Shown here: positions 1 to 7,834 of the stretch, piece after piece
Numbering within the stretch: the stretch's first letter is position 1
How the letters are laid out: each line of letters starts with the position of its first letter
Assembly (NCBI GenBank): GCA_002436065.1
Contig: DIXP01000105.1
Coordinates: 1 to 64,000, forward strand
Direction of reading: 5' to 3'
Origin: Chloroflexi bacterium UBA6077
GTDB lineage: Bacteria; Chloroflexota; UBA6077
DNA: 64,000 bases
Notes under the pieces: generated by a model
The model's database searches: none
Seen by the model: only the letters and a program-made list of their open reading frames with translations
Told to the model about the DNA's origin: nothing
Translations under genes and position numbers: made by a program

Positions 1-276
1 TATGAGGCCGACTTTTTCGCCCAGGTTCTGGAGAAGGCCGGCCCCACCGCCCATAACATCGCCGAGTTCGCCATTGGCACCAACCCGCAGTGCCGTCTCG
101 GTGCCAATCTGAGGGAGGCCAAGAAGGCATGGGGGACGGCCCACGTGGGGGTGGGCGACAACAAGACCCTGGGCGGCAAGGTGGACAGCCCTCTCCACAT
201 CGACCTGATCTTCCGCTACCCCACGGTCACCGTCGACGACATCGTCCTGGTCAAAGACGGGAAGGTAGTAGTCTGA
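1..276 (+). CDS. C-terminal part of an M29-type metallopeptidase-like protein (cut by window edge)
   Basis: Open from the first base in frame 1 to TGA at 274-276, giving the last 91 residues of a longer protein. The segments GTAHVGVGDN and GGKVDSPLHID resemble the metal-binding C-terminal region of family M29 aminopeptidases, which share their fold with 2,5-dihydroxypyridine dioxygenase. The conserved His residues expected there are present. The function of the full protein cannot be fixed because the N-terminal part lies outside the window. The first 260 bp recur exactly at 7475-7734, so this gene, or at least its end, was duplicated. The two copies diverge only in the last few codons and beyond. 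Confidence 0.7.
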   Translation, partial: YEADFFAQVLEKAGPTAHNIAEFAIGTNPQCRLGANLREAKKAWGTAHVGVGDNKTLGGKVDSPLHIDLIFRYPTVTVDDIVLVKDGKVVV

Positions 277-302
277 ACAGTGGGTATGAGTGAGCCCTAC
301 GT

Positions 303-507
303 AACTAGTGCTCGAGCAAACTGATTGTGGTAGACGGCTGGAGCCGCCTGCTGGGAGCGCGGGCCGCTGGCCCGCCCGTCCTGTAGGGAAGGGGCTCGTC
401 CCCTTGCGCCCGGCCTGCCCGGCCATCCTCGCGGGCGAGCCGCCCGCGCTCCCGGCATAGGGTGCCAACTGGCACTCTATCGATACCAATTTGGTCGAGC
501 ACTAGTT
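303..507. repeat. 205-bp inverted-repeat-bounded noncoding element
   Basis: The ends are an 18-bp inverted repeat (303-320 and 490-507) with one mismatch, core ACTAGTGCTCGA. The interior carries a nested GC-rich inverted repeat (GGGAGCGCGGGC against GCCCGCGCTCCC) and one copy of a palindromic motif (383-412) that recurs at about 16.15-16.26 kb. No protein-coding frame is credible. No target-site duplication is visible at the edges, so it may be a decayed miniature element or a composite of palindromic repeats. Confidence 0.6.
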
Positions 508-559
508 GGCAGCAAGAGAGGGGTAGGCGCACTGACTCTGAGTGGTCCACCCCTCTACT

Positions 560-1630
560 CTACCTTACGGTCTTCAGAACTTCCGTTACCTGATTCTCCA
601 CCTCTTTCCAGTAGGTTGTGAGCTGGTCGCTCCCCATGAAGCGTACCTCGACCCCCTGGTCCTCCATCTTCTTTATATGGTCGGCGTCCTTCATCGCCTT
701 CTCGATGGACTTCTCCATCGTGCTTACGACTTCTTTCGGAACGCCTGCAGGGAATACGTAAGCTCGATCTACGGACGAGTTCAGATCGATCCCCTGCTCC
801 TTGAAGGTTGGTATGTCTGGATAGAACTTCGACCTAGACTTGTCCATTACTCCTAGGAGCCTTGCCTCACCAGGTTTGACTACGGGGGTGAGAACACCCA
901 CGTTCTCGCAGATGGCGTCCACATGCCCACCCAAGAGTGCAGTTCTCGCTGGAGCACCACCATCGAATGTGACGACTCCAAATTTCACACCGGCCACCTT
1001 TTGGAGCGCCAGGATTGCCAGGTGATCGTCGTTCAGCACACCGCTGACGGCGACCTTGACCTTCTCTGGATTAGCCTTGGCGTCGTCGATCAACTCCTTC
1101 AGGGACTTGTACTTGCTGTCCTTAGTAACCCCGAGCGCTCCAGGGTCCGACGCATGCAGGGCAAGAGGTTGGTAGCTCTTCATGGAGAAGGTAGCCTTCC
1201 GCTCAGGATCCAGATAGATCGCCTGAACCGTAGGAAGGCTTGCCATGCCGATGGTGTAGCCGTCAGGTTTGGAGGTGGCTATCTCAACCATTCCCACTTG
1301 AGAGCCGGCGCCCTCCTTGCATACGATCTTGATCGGCTGACCCAGATCCTTCTCGACCAAACCGAAGAGTAGTCGGGCTCCAACATCCGCAGCTCCACCG
1401 GCTGCCCAAGGTATCAAGACGGTTATTGGAGCAGTGGGATACTGGGCTTTAGGTGCAGCGGCAACAGTGTTTGTGGGAACCGCCGGAGCTTTCGTAGCCT
1501 CAGTTGGCTTGGTAGGTACGGCTGCAGCGGCAGGCTTGGTGGGGGCGGCTGGGGCGGGCTGGCTACAGGCCAGCATCATCAACGTGAACGCAACAGTGAA
1601 GGCAATAAGTCCAAGGATGCGTGATCTCAT
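560..1630 (-). CDS. TTT-family (Bug/TctC) substrate-binding lipoprotein
   Basis: A 356-residue extracytoplasmic binding protein of the tripartite tricarboxylate transporter class, expected to capture a carboxylate-type solute. The N-terminus has a basic start, a hydrophobic segment and a lipobox ending LMMLAC, then an Ala/Pro/Thr linker to about residue 60. The Bug domain follows (PITVLIPWAAGGAADVGARL, later KPDGYTIG and TALLGGHVDAI). It lies about 200 bp downstream of the glycyl radical enzyme activase on the same strand, so it may import the substrate of that enzyme. No membrane subunits are adjacent; the nearest are tctA/tctB at 8.8-10.8 kb. It shares the YLDPER segment with the orphan binding protein at 58109, which suggests close paralogy. 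Confidence 0.9.
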   Translation of the reverse strand: MRSRILGLIAFTVAFTLMMLACSQPAPAAPTKPAAAAVPTKPTEATKAPAVPTNTVAAAPKAQYPTAPITVLIPWAAGGAADVGARLLFGLVEKDLGQPIKIVCKEGAGSQVGMVEIATSKPDGYTIGMASLPTVQAIYLDPERKATFSMKSYQPLALHASDPGALGVTKDSKYKSLKELIDDAKANPEKVKVAVSGVLNDDHLAILALQKVAGVKFGVVTFDGGAPARTALLGGHVDAICENVGVLTPVVKPGEARLLGVMDKSRSKFYPDIPTFKEQGIDLNSSVDRAYVFPAGVPKEVVSTMEKSIEKAMKDADHIKKMEDQGVEVRFMGSDQLTTYWKEVENQVTEVLKTVR

Positions 1631-1828
1631 TCCCTCTCTCCACGACGCTAGAATGCTGGAGCATGCCTACTCGTGCTGTGGTCGCCTGAGACACCTTAGG
1701 ACTAATCTACTCTGCCACAGTGACCCCTGATTGCAGTTTAGCCTACACCATTGATTTACCTCACCACCTCCCTTCAAGAAAACGATGTGATACCTCGGGA
1801 TGGATCAACTGCTTAAAAGCTTACTTAG

Positions 1829-2752
1829 CTACCCGATGAACTCCTCCGCTATTCTCCTCAGTTGACCCATCCGCTCTTCAGTAGGGGGCCGGAGTCCCCT
1901 CGCTGGATACTCCCTTCCCAACTGGCCGTACTTTGGCTCCCCAAAGGCATGATAAGGAAGAAGCTCATAGGCCTTAATGTTCGGCAGGGCTGACAAGAAG
2001 GTCGCAATTCCCCTGATGTTGCCCTCATCGTCCGTTAGCCCCGGTACAATTGGTGTCCTAACAGTGATGGAAATGCTTGGAAACGCATTCGATAGCTGCT
2101 GCAGGTTGTGGAGAATCGGTTCGTTGGGTACTCCTGTAAGGATCCTGTGGGTAGCTGAGTCGATGTGCTTGAGGTCGTAGAGGACAATGTCTGCGTACTT
2201 GCAGACCTCCTCTAGATCTGCCCACTCAGCGTAGCCAGTTGTCTCGATACCAGTGTGCAGTCCGCAACTTCGACACTCCCTTAGTAGCTCGGCGACAAAA
2301 CCGGCCTGAAGAAGGGGTTCACCGCCACTTACGGTGATTCCACCACCAGACCGCCAGTAGAAGGGCATGTCCTCCTCAAGCACCTTGATCAGTTCTCCCA
2401 CGGAAACCCGCTCCCCGAAAAGTCTTCTAGCTCCCGCTGGGCAGACTACGGTGCAACTCCCGCAGTTGGTACAGTACTGACTCGCTTGCCAAACTGCTCC
2501 GCTATCAGCCCTGGAAGCCGCTCCACTCGGGCAAACCTCTACGCAGTGACCACATTGCTCCGGCCCGATGCACCTGTCCGAGATAAACCCCAACTCTTGG
2601 ACACAGCTCTGAGACTCCGGATTGCTGCACCACCTGCATCGCAGCGGACAGCCCTTCATGAAGACCAACGTCCTGATTCCCGGCCCATCGTGAACCGAGA
2701 AGCGCTGGATATTGAAGATCAGCCCACTATCGGGATTCTTGGGATCAGACAT
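1829..2752 (-). CDS. Glycyl radical enzyme activase (radical SAM)
   Basis: A 307-residue PflA-type activating enzyme that uses S-adenosylmethionine and a [4Fe-4S] cluster to place the glycyl radical on its partner. The radical SAM triad is in KGCPLRCRWCSN. A ferredoxin-like insert follows, with Cys-rich runs C-X4-C-X2-C-X3-C (about residues 62-74) and YCTNCGSCTVVCPAG, so two auxiliary clusters are expected. VSGGEPLLQ is the SAM-binding GGEP motif. The insert is typical of activases for non-pyruvate glycyl radical enzymes. It sits 95 bp downstream of the enzyme gene on the same strand and is almost certainly co-transcribed. The ATG at 2752 gives the usual short N-terminus. Confidence 0.93.
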   Translation of the reverse strand: MSDPKNPDSGLIFNIQRFSVHDGPGIRTLVFMKGCPLRCRWCSNPESQSCVQELGFISDRCIGPEQCGHCVEVCPSGAASRADSGAVWQASQYCTNCGSCTVVCPAGARRLFGERVSVGELIKVLEEDMPFYWRSGGGITVSGGEPLLQAGFVAELLRECRSCGLHTGIETTGYAEWADLEEVCKYADIVLYDLKHIDSATHRILTGVPNEPILHNLQQLSNAFPSISITVRTPIVPGLTDDEGNIRGIATFLSALPNIKAYELLPYHAFGEPKYGQLGREYPARGLRPPTEERMGQLRRIAEEFIG

Positions 2753-2847
2753 ACGACTTACTCAACAGAAAGGGTCCTCATGGGACGATACGCCTCAGAC
2801 GAGTTTACAGTGCATCTTGGAACCACGAAGTGCTAGGTCTGTTCTCC

Positions 2848-5379
2848 TTAAATGAACTGGTGTTCCGTCCTCGCGATTATTTCGTCCTGCAATTCCTTGG
2901 AGAGTTCCGTGAAGTAGGCGCTGTAACCGGCAACCCTGACAAGCAGGTTTCGGTAGTCCTCAGGCCTCTTCTGGGCTGCTTTCAGTGTCTCGGAGTTGAC
3001 TACGCTGAACTGGATGTGCCAGAACTTCATGTCGCACCATGCCCGAATGAAAGAGGCCAGGTTCCTGGTGCCCTCATCCCCGGCAACTGCCTGTGGCGTC
3101 AGCTTGACATTCAGAAGCCTGGCGGCCCTTTGCTTCTTGCTGGAGTACTTGGTAGCGTTGATCGACAGCAGGGTGACTGTTGGCCCCTTCAGATCGCAAC
3201 CTTGGGTAGGGGAAATGCCTTCGGATAGAGGAGTACCGGCCTTCCGTCCATTGGGCGTTGCTGCAACAGCGCGGCCCTCCCCAACGTGGGTCGTCACGGG
3301 GAGATAGATCACGTTGGGATAGCCACCGTAGGCATTCTTGTGCCTTCCGGCAAGACCTGTAAGCAGTCGCTCGATATCCCTGCCGATAGAATCCACATAT
3401 GGATCATTGTTGCCATACTTCGGGGCATTCAGGCATCTCTGGCGCAGAGATTCCCGGTCTTCCCAGTTGGCATCCAATGCTCCCACCAACTCCTTCATAG
3501 AGACAGTTCTATCGTCGTACACCAGTTTCTTAATTGCTGCCAAGGAGTCGATGGTGGTGCCGAAACCGATGATGTTCAACTGACCAAGGGCAATGCACCT
3601 ATCCAACTTGCCTTGATCGATGTCGACGCCTTGCTCCATACAGAGGTCATGCAAGCACGACATGTGGGGAGCTGCCAGTTTCTGCGGTCGAACTGTATCG
3701 GCCACGTACTGCTGGACGAAAGCATGTCTCACTAGATGCTCTACCTGCTTGCGGAAGGCATTCCACATATCGTCGAAGGTGGCAAATGCCGTCGGATCAC
3801 CTGTCTCTGCACCTGCCTGGGCCCCGCCCAGGCTGCGCATCCTGCCCCCGTGAAGGGCCAACTCCACTGCTGCGGCCAAGTCCAACCACCCTCCGCCCGT
3901 CAGGTAGGTCTCTCGGTTGATCAACCGGCTCTCGGTGCAACCAGTTCCTACCCAATCCCTGGCCTCTTCCAGAGTCGCGCCGTGCGCAAGGTAGAGGGGT
4001 ACGATCTCTTCATCGTTGAACAGCTTAGGAAAGCCGGTGCCCTCCTTGATCAGTTCGCAAACCTTGAGCAGGAAGCGTTGTGGAGTCCCGGAATGAATCC
4101 GAACCGATAGGTCCGGATAGTTCATCGGAAGCTCCTTCTTGGACCGCAGGATCAGGTAAGAAAGCTCGTTGGTCGCATCCTTCCCATCAGCGGTCTGGCC
4201 GCCCAGCATTACCTGCTCGAAGTGAGGGTAGCCTTCTTGGGCCGCATAATCGCTCGGCGTTTCTGGCACCCGGATAATCTGCGCTATGTTTAGCCAGAGG
4301 CACTCCAGCATCTCCAGCGCCTGATCCTCGGTGAGCCGCCCTTCCTCCATGTCTTTCTTGTAGAAGGGGAAGAGGAACTGGTCCATCCTACCGTTGCCAA
4401 TCCCACCGTCGCTCAGCTGTTCGAGTCTAGAGACCAGCTGAGTGAACCAGTGGCTCTGGACTGCTTCGTGGAAACTCCTAGCTGGATTCCCGGGCACCCA
4501 CTCGCACACCTCGGCAATCCGTTCCAACTCCTCTCGCCGCCGCGCTTCGCCCTCCACTGCTGCCATCTGTCTGGCCAATTCCGCGTACCGCTTCGCGAAG
4601 GTCACCATTGCATCGCAGACAATAACCACTGCTTGATAGAAGGAGTACTTGCCGAAATGGTTCTCTGGATCCCAAGGATCCAGTCGAGCCATCTTCTCCT
4701 TAGCCTCCTCCTTGATTCCGTTGAACCCCCTGTTCAACACCTTGCTATAGTCCAGCGCCCACTGGAGAGAGTGGCGAGACGTGGCCGTGGGGTGGATCAA
4801 GAAAGCGGAGGAGAACATGTCACTGTTCTTGAACACCATCCGCTTGGTGTCCTCAGGCAGGGCGCTGGCGTAGGCCTCAAGGAAGGTCTTCCCGTGCCAG
4901 TAAGGCCAGATCTCTTCCTTCATAATCCTGGCGTCCTCCTCCGTGACCCTGAAGGGCGCCTTCTCTCTCGTGAGCAGGGTCTCCGCGAGTCTATCGAAAT
5001 AGACACCCTGCAGCTCGGGATAGAGAATGCCATATCTACCTGGAGGACCTGCTCGCCCTACGATCAGGTCCTCTGCCTCAATGTGAACCGAAATGTTGCT
5101 GACGATGTGCTCGAGGGCTTTGGCCCACCGCATGACCAGAGGCAAGCTCTCCGTCTGCCGGAAGGACTCTGTAAAGAGAAGTCCCCTCTCTACAGCGACG
5201 CGAGGGGAGGCTGATCGGATCTCTTTGAGTACCCTACTCACCCGTGTGTCAGAACGGACACCCGAATGCCCGGACAGAATCTGCTCTTCGTGCGGCGACA
5301 TGATCCTGGTAGTGACTGCCATGGCGTCTACTCCCTTCTGCAGGCGAGCTAGCAACTCACCCCTATCAATCTGCATCAT
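2848..5379 (-). CDS. Glycyl radical enzyme of the pyruvate formate-lyase superfamily, substrate unknown
   Basis: 843 residues, the usual length for non-PFL members. The active-site loop is GTGCTES, giving thiyl Cys481 and, two residues on, Glu483. The glycyl radical loop is RVAGYSAYF with Gly818. A Cys-X-Glu pair is found in diol dehydratase, C-N and C-S lyase and arylacetate decarboxylase classes and argues against true pyruvate formate-lyase, which has Cys-Cys. No small decarboxylase subunit and no microcompartment genes are adjacent, which weakens the 4-hydroxyphenylacetate decarboxylase and microcompartment-linked choline-lyase options. The enzyme is oxygen sensitive by nature, implying anaerobic metabolism. 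The neighbouring activase, TTT binding protein and upstream IclR regulator suggest a small regulated catabolic unit. The exact reaction is not assignable here. Confidence 0.9.
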   Translation of the reverse strand: MMQIDRGELLARLQKGVDAMAVTTRIMSPHEEQILSGHSGVRSDTRVSRVLKEIRSASPRVAVERGLLFTESFRQTESLPLVMRWAKALEHIVSNISVHIEAEDLIVGRAGPPGRYGILYPELQGVYFDRLAETLLTREKAPFRVTEEDARIMKEEIWPYWHGKTFLEAYASALPEDTKRMVFKNSDMFSSAFLIHPTATSRHSLQWALDYSKVLNRGFNGIKEEAKEKMARLDPWDPENHFGKYSFYQAVVIVCDAMVTFAKRYAELARQMAAVEGEARRREELERIAEVCEWVPGNPARSFHEAVQSHWFTQLVSRLEQLSDGGIGNGRMDQFLFPFYKKDMEEGRLTEDQALEMLECLWLNIAQIIRVPETPSDYAAQEGYPHFEQVMLGGQTADGKDATNELSYLILRSKKELPMNYPDLSVRIHSGTPQRFLLKVCELIKEGTGFPKLFNDEEIVPLYLAHGATLEEARDWVGTGCTESRLINRETYLTGGGWLDLAAAVELALHGGRMRSLGGAQAGAETGDPTAFATFDDMWNAFRKQVEHLVRHAFVQQYVADTVRPQKLAAPHMSCLHDLCMEQGVDIDQGKLDRCIALGQLNIIGFGTTIDSLAAIKKLVYDDRTVSMKELVGALDANWEDRESLRQRCLNAPKYGNNDPYVDSIGRDIERLLTGLAGRHKNAYGGYPNVIYLPVTTHVGEGRAVAATPNGRKAGTPLSEGISPTQGCDLKGPTVTLLSINATKYSSKKQRAARLLNVKLTPQAVAGDEGTRNLASFIRAWCDMKFWHIQFSVVNSETLKAAQKRPEDYRNLLVRVAGYSAYFTELSKELQDEIIARTEHQFI

Positions 5380-5489
5380 GGAAGCTCATTCATTGGGAAA
5401 TGCCAGCCGTGCGGCCATCTCTATACTCTACCCTGAGCCCGAGGCTACGGAGATGAGCATCAACGCCTCGAGGAAACTATACAGCGGTT

Positions 5490-5506
5490 GTTACGTATAG
5501 CGTAAC
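5490..5506. promoter_or_regulatory. Candidate operator in the glycyl radical enzyme promoter
   Basis: The perfect inverted repeat GTTACG-N5-CGTAAC lies about 110 bp upstream of the enzyme start. On the minus strand it contains TATACG, 15 nt after TTGCGG, so it could overlap a -10 element. The IclR-family regulator encoded just upstream is the obvious candidate ligand; this is inference. Confidence 0.4.
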
Positions 5507-5558
5507 TGTGTTAGCCGCAAGGATAGTAATCCGAGAGCAGTTGGATGTCAAGTACTTG

Positions 5559-5711
5559 AAGAAGGGGGGGTGCCCGTCACGATTCCGGGTGACCGCCTGG
5601 CAGTAGGGCGGAAAATGCCGAATGAGCATGAGCCAGTGAGCGGGCTCCCGGAAAGGCTCCTACAGCTGGCTCAAGGGCTTCCCGGAATCGTGACGGGCAC
5701 CCAAGAAGGGG
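5559..5711. mobile_element. MITE with 22-bp perfect terminal inverted repeats and 9-bp target duplication
   Basis: A 135-bp element (5568-5702) is bounded by perfect 22-bp terminal inverted repeats (5568-5589 and 5681-5702; outer end GGGTGCCCGTCACG). It is flanked on both sides by the 9-bp direct repeat AAGAAGGGG (5559-5567 and 5703-5711). The interior has no coding frame. This is the signature of a non-autonomous insertion mobilised in trans; a 9-bp duplication occurs in some IS4- and IS5-type families. It sits upstream of the glycyl radical enzyme promoter. Confidence 0.85.
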
Positions 5712-6056
5712 AGGGGGTTTCACGTTCACAGGGTGACGAGGTCGGAGACTGACTGTGGTCAGATCAGAGTAGCCATCCGTCGCGAACAACCATTGATGGC
5801 GAACCTGCAGTGATGGGGGCTGGTTTGCCACTTGCGCTGAGCTCGGGACCGCATGCCCGGCGCGCTGTGGGGCGGCTGAAACGGAACTAGGTCGGGGGAG
5901 TCAACGGCACAATAGAAGGGGTTTCTTCGGCGGCTGGGCAGAGTACTCGCTGCTGACTGCGCACAGTACGAACTGGGGATTTGCGGGGACAATTTATGCT
6001 ACGGGAATGCGTGCCTGTAAACGCCCTGACCACCCCAAAGGAGCGGTTGTTACACG
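5712..6056. other. Intergenic stretch without a recognisable gene
   Basis: About 345 bp between the MITE and the IclR gene. Short frames exist on the minus strand but show no family resemblance and no ribosome binding site. I see no RNA gene or clear terminator. It could contain decayed coding DNA, but nothing supports a specific call. Confidence 0.4.
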
Positions 6057-6977
6057 TCAGCCCTTCACCAGGTCAACCAGCAGCAGGGAATCGTTGACCC
6101 CAAGGCCATTGGACTGTGAATGGTCCGTTGGACTGGCTAGGCTGCAACCGAGGTCAGCTGAGATTGAACTTGCCGTGGATAGGAGATCCTCCACAAAGCT
6201 TTCGAGCCTACTCCGGTCTAGTCTGACACTGGGGCCAGCGACGTTGAGAACTGCGATGACCGAGCCTCCTACATCCCTAATAGGCACGTTCACCCCCGAA
6301 ATGCCGAGTACCCTTTCGTGCTCGGCTATCGAGTATCCATCTCTCGCAGCCCTCTCCACTTCTTTTCGCCATTCCATAGAATCGAGTATGGCATTGGGGC
6401 CCGCGCTATCCCAGCGGACACGTCGCATGATTTGCTCAAACTCCGTCAGAGACAGCCCTGCCATCAGTATTCTACCTGCCCCGGCCCTGTTCAAGGGGAG
6501 CATCTCTCCCACGCTGGGCTTGAAGCACAGTTCGTGTCTGGACTCCACTATATGCACGCACACTCGCGCTGCTCCCGCCCGCACATGCAGCAACACACTC
6601 TCACCTGTGAGGTCCCTCAAGCGAACCATGTGCGGATGGCATACTTGGATGAAACTAGTCTGCCGTAGCGAGACCGATGCCCAGTGCAGGATACGGTAGC
6701 CGAGCCGATACCTGCGCGACTCATAGCTGTACGCAACCAACCCAGCGTCACGCAGAACCGCCAGGAGGCGGTGCACGGTTGTCTTGGTGGTATTCATCAG
6801 CCTTGCCAGGTCAGAAACGCCTAGGTCATGGCTGCTGTCAGCCAGATGCTGAAGTAACAGAATCGCCCTGGAGACACTTTGAATTGTGGTAACGGGACTC
6901 TCACCCTTCACCTTATCTCCGGCCAGATGAGAATCAGAATCACTTGCTTTCGGGCGGCTGGCTCTTAGTTCGCTCAC
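6057..6977 (-). CDS. IclR-family transcriptional regulator
   Basis: 306 residues. The winged helix-turn-helix is at about 30-90 (IQSVSRAILLLQHLADS, then LARLMNTTKTTVHRLLAVL and a wing YRLGYRI). The IclR effector domain follows (TGESVLLHVRAG, LPLNRAGAGRILMAG, GISGVNVPIRD). Such proteins sense small aromatic or aliphatic acids and control the adjacent catabolic genes. It is encoded on the same strand and upstream of the glycyl radical enzyme, separated by 677 bp that now contains a MITE. The palindrome at 5490 is a plausible target. The N-terminal 25 residues are poorly conserved, so a later start is possible. Confidence 0.92.
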   Translation of the reverse strand: MSELRASRPKASDSDSHLAGDKVKGESPVTTIQSVSRAILLLQHLADSSHDLGVSDLARLMNTTKTTVHRLLAVLRDAGLVAYSYESRRYRLGYRILHWASVSLRQTSFIQVCHPHMVRLRDLTGESVLLHVRAGAARVCVHIVESRHELCFKPSVGEMLPLNRAGAGRILMAGLSLTEFEQIMRRVRWDSAGPNAILDSMEWRKEVERAARDGYSIAEHERVLGISGVNVPIRDVGGSVIAVLNVAGPSVRLDRSRLESFVEDLLSTASSISADLGCSLASPTDHSQSNGLGVNDSLLLVDLVKG

Positions 6978-7250
6978 GGATGCTCCGCTCTATTGTATGT
7001 CATTATTGGCATCTATTATACCGTTCCGCGACCAACGATGCAGGCACCGATCTGTCTGGATCCTCTCGACTCACCTCTAATGGCCCCGGCATCTCCTGCA
7101 GACGACCATAGTCCTGCAGTACAGCATGAGTGTCGCGCAGTTACATTATTGCAGAATGTTAACTGGCATGATTCTGGTTCCACCGACCTGAGGGAGATCT
7201 TGCCTGCTCTCGACTGGGATTGGGCGACACGACCAGGGGGAACAGTGAGG
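6978..7250. other. Intergenic stretch, no gene seen
   Basis: Contains a TATAAT-like -10 on the minus strand (7015-7020) that could serve the IclR gene. No coding frame with family resemblance is seen, although the frame of the following cupin remnant stays open back to about 6993. Confidence 0.35.
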
Positions 7251-7474
7251 ATGAGACTGCTACAGGTGAAGACGACGCGTCTAGAGCGGGGAGTACTGCC
7301 GATGTTCGTGGATGACGTATCGTAGCGGCACCCTTTTGAGAACCTCAGCAAGCGCTTCTCTGTCACTGGTGTGAGCTTTGAAGCTGGCGGGCGCAACACG
7401 TTCCGCGCTCCCGACGGCGATCAGATGTTCATCGTCACGGACGGGGAAGGCATTGTTTCGACGGAGGCGGGGGC
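7251..7474 (+). pseudogene. Decayed cupin-domain gene fragment
   Basis: Reading from ATG 7251, the frame gives MRLLQVKTTRLERGVLPMFV, a TAG at 7323-7325, then in the same frame FSVTGVSFEAGGRN, FRAPDGDQ and MFIVTDGEGIVSTE. This matches the first half of a single-domain cupin (beta strands around the first metal-binding motif). The expected His-X-His of that motif is absent (FRAPDGDQ). The frame is cut at 7474, where the 260-bp peptidase duplicate begins in another frame. The in-frame stop, lost metal ligands and truncation together indicate a pseudogene. Confidence 0.65.
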
Positions 7475-7750
7475 TATGAGGCCGACTTTTTCGCCCAGGT
7501 TCTGGAGAAGGCCGGCCCCACCGCCCATAACATCGCCGAGTTCGCCATTGGCACCAACCCGCAGTGCCGTCTCGGTGCCAATCTGAGGGAGGCCAAGAAG
7601 GCATGGGGGACGGCCCACGTGGGGGTGGGCGACAACAAGACCCTGGGCGGCAAGGTGGACAGCCCTCTCCACATCGACCTGATCTTCCGCTACCCCACGG
7701 TCACCGTCGACGACATCGTCCTGGTCAAAGACGGCAAAGTCGTGGCCTAA
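7475..7750 (+). pseudogene. Truncated duplicate of the M29-type gene end
   Basis: Positions 7475-7734 are identical to window positions 1-260. The frame then continues to TAA at 7748-7750, giving the same 91-residue length, but the last codons differ (KVVA instead of KVVV, with different bases). There is no upstream peptidase sequence here: it is joined out of frame to the cupin remnant. It therefore looks like a displaced or recombined 3' fragment rather than a functional gene. Confidence 0.75.
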
Positions 7751-7755
7751 GCCCA

Positions 7756-7802
7756 GCACTGGGTAGGCGAGGCATCGTTAGGGAGCCTCATCTACCCAGT
7801 GC
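7756..7802. terminator. Long hairpin between convergent units
   Basis: GCACTGGGTA (7756-7765) pairs with TACCCAGTGC (7793-7802), with an inner GAGGC/GCCTC pairing. It lies between the peptidase fragment and the tctC stop and could terminate on both strands. Confidence 0.55.
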
Positions 7803-7834
7803 CCTCGCCCGCGAAACCGGAGGTCCCAGTCCTC

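Noticed and set aside
5759..5992. Small minus-strand frame between the MITE and the IclR gene as a transposase remnant
   Set aside because: No transposase motif could be recognised, and composition is not informative.
7016..7399. 127-codon minus-strand frame opposite the cupin remnant
   Set aside because: The plus strand shows clear cupin sequence; the reverse frame resembles nothing.
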